The translations under genes and the position numbers were made by a program. From Undaria pinnatifida (Eukaryota > Sar > Phaeophyceae > Laminariales > Alariaceae), in assembly GCA_012845835.1 (NCBI GenBank), contig JABAKD010000011.1, positions 6,200,381-6,264,380 of the forward strand: a stretch of 64,000 bases of DNA. Reading direction: 5' to 3'. Positions 62,491 to 64,000 of the stretch are shown here, piece after piece (position 1 is the stretch's first letter; each line of letters begins with the position of its first letter). The notes under the pieces were generated by a model. The model saw only the letters and a program-made list of their open reading frames with translations, was not told the DNA's origin and did not search any database.

Positions 62491-62930
62491 GATCCATTGT
62501 TGACAGGATAGAATCACACGCTAAAACAGGGAAGCATCGCCACCGTTCAGAAAAGCTCTCCTACGCCAAAGACTGTGTTCGATTGCTCAGGGCTCTGTGT
62601 GCATGGTTAGGGCAGCCAGCAAAATTAACTTGAACCAAACGCTAGCAAGCAATGGCGGGTGCTTTTGCCCCTTTTTTTTTGTTCGCCGGTTCATCCTGCT
62701 AACAGTGGTGGATCTCCGTGATGGTATCAGGGCAAACAGGTTTATGCGAAGATGTTCAGTCTTCAATTTGAGCACTCTTTATCCACCCCCGCCCTGTACG
62801 AGAGCGGGGAGATGCGAGCAATCGCGCCCCGCAGCGCGTCTGCGGTCGTTTTCCCTGCAAGTAATCGATTGGAAAATGGGATGTGTGCGTGCCAAAACAT
62901 ATTATATACCAGGTATATATAAAGCAGCTT
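62491..62930. other. No gene seen
   Basis: Unassigned; one TACCAGGTATATAT motif at 62907, immediately before the tandem repeat. Confidence 0.4.
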
Positions 62931-63062
62931 GCAAAGCTGAGTTTTTTTTTCATCGAATATGCAGCTTGCAAAGCTGAGTTTTTTTTTCATCGAATATGCA
63001 GCTTGCAAAGCTGAGTTTTTTTTCATCAAATATGCAGCTTACAAAGCTGAGTTTTGATGAAA
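62929..63062 (-). repeat. 37-bp tandem repeat, four units, derived from family F
   Basis: GCAGCTTGCAAAGCTGAGTT, a T-run and CATCGAATAT repeat four times. The unit equals the reversed F core (TTGCAAGCTG..TCGA). Confidence 0.8.
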
Positions 63063-63125
63063 CATTCCTTTTTGGTCGATCTTATTTTTTCATTGTTTTA
63101 AATATAGGTTCATGTATATATATAT

Positions 63126-63422
63126 TATTTGTTTTCTTATTATTATTTTGTTTTTGTTTTTGTTTTTGTTTTTGTTTTTGTTTTTGTTTATTTCGTATTC
63201 TCTCTTCCAATGTATTTCTGTTGCTGACGTATGTATGTTGTGCCTGTCGTACCCAGTACTAGGGCATGACATTGCGTTGTCGAATGCATTACGATGCATT
63301 ATCTCTGTGTCGTAGCTTGTGACCACAGAGCTGATCTTTCTAGGGTGAAGAATCAGTACGGACACTGGGTGTGCTGGATGTCGACGAGTAGAAGAACGGT
63401 TTAATGTGAAGAACACACACAC
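63126..63422 (-). mobile_element. Family E long variant, near-identical to 17667-17945
   Basis: Same head, core and (CAAAAA)n tail as the 17.7-kb copy, with one more tail unit and few substitutions. Confidence 0.7.
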
Positions 63423-64000
63423 ATATGAATGGCATCATTATTTTTTTGGTAGCCATGCGACAATCGCAGAACATTTAACGAAAACAGACACTCGCGACAG
63501 ACCCACTTCAAAATTAGAAAAGTATGTAATTTTGTTGCTGGAAACAGTTTTCAACGGGTTCTCAACGATTCGCAGGGGGATCTATCTATCTCTCCGCGAC
63601 GTCGTTTCTTACCCCTCTTCTGTACTACTGGTATTCCTCTTCTCGAACTTTCGAGAAGAAACAAACGTGGTTCCAGGGCAATGAAAAAAAAAATCCGTGG
63701 TTTTCCAAAAAATACTATTCCTTCGTTTTCGAATAAATGAAAACGAGTTTCCGTGGTGGCGGACAAAAAAAGTGGGTTTCCCCCCCAAAAATCCTCTGCT
63801 TAAGTCCCCAGCAGTTATGTTGCTGTAAAGCCGGCACAGCAGTTCTAGAGATAATTGAAAGTGGGACAAAGCCCGAGTCGTATCGAAACGCCAAGGTACT
63901 ACGTATGAAAAATGAATCTCAACAGAGAAACGAAACAGCGAAAAACGAGAAAATAAAAAAACAACGCAGACGATTACAACACCAACAACAACAACAACAA
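63423..64000. other. No gene seen
   Basis: Unassigned to the window end; the final bases are a CAACAA run. Confidence 0.4.

Noticed and set aside
1-64000. CRISPR array, prokaryotic operon or prophage
   Set aside because: No regularly spaced direct repeats with unique spacers, no compact gene clusters; spliced exons and SINE/LINE content are eukaryotic.

Overview
The window is eukaryotic nuclear DNA, very repeat-rich and gene-poor. GC-rich, codon-biased exons with GT-AG borders sit in long AT-balanced introns crowded with short transposable elements. There is no operon, Shine-Dalgarno site, CRISPR array or rRNA. The mix of SINEs, LINE remnants, MITEs, LTR miniatures, TTAGGG-type arrays, Gly/Ser/Ala-rich insertions in proteins and very large introns suggests a stramenopile, perhaps a brown alga. 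That assignment is inference and only moderately supported.

Genes. (1) On the minus strand, three exons join in phase into the N-terminal RecA-like half of a DEAD-box RNA helicase most like DDX20/Gemin3: 28838-28695, 28175-27924 and 4523-4305. The last two are separated by a 23.4-kb intron. The ATP-binding motifs are altered (SGTGKT to SGLETT, PTREIA to KNRDIA, DEAD to ESAD), while the GG and TPGR RNA-contact motifs are intact. (2) At the left edge, also on the minus strand, a 959-nt open stretch encodes a Ser/Ala/Gly-rich disordered protein that runs off the window. (3) On the plus strand, two in-phase exons (up to 54385 and 59472-59573) encode the WD..LVL..YLE and VLELGCGIGLPG motifs of a METTL21-type lysine methyltransferase, split by a 5.1-kb intron filled with mobile elements. 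(4) A weaker plus-strand exon pair (20786-20878 and about 21086-21256) lies inside the giant helicase intron.

Mobile elements. The rest is layered short repeats, named here as families: A, an 85-95-bp TTAA-flanked MITE (piggyBac-like); B, a ~290-bp MITE with ends GACGCGTGCTAC..; C, a tRNA-derived SINE; D, an A-tailed SINE-like element (one copy with a target-site duplication); E, a SINE-like element with an A-rich or (CAAAAA)n tail; F, a short repeat around the CAGCTGTGAGATCGA motif; G and H, 200-400-bp repeats; T, a miniature LTR element (~85-bp LTRs beginning TGTTA) with a tRNA-like block inside; N, J and K, other dispersed repeats. Two LINE-type reverse transcriptase remnants are present.

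Layout. 0-4.5 kb: exon of an edge gene, A, F and H repeats, a perfect-TIR MITE, helicase exon 3. 4.5-28 kb: giant helicase intron with minisatellites, a pentanucleotide array, SINEs D and E, a LINE tail, and the candidate nested gene. 28-31 kb: helicase exons 2 and 1 and upstream DNA. 31-38 kb: LINE reverse transcriptase pseudogene, telomere-like array, LINE remnant, K and B. 38-49 kb: tandem duplication, A/B/K/E repeats and a 0.9-kb fold-back element. 49-54 kb: B, A and T elements. 54.2-59.6 kb: methyltransferase exons and the intron between them. 59.6-64 kb: no recognisable exon, repeats only.
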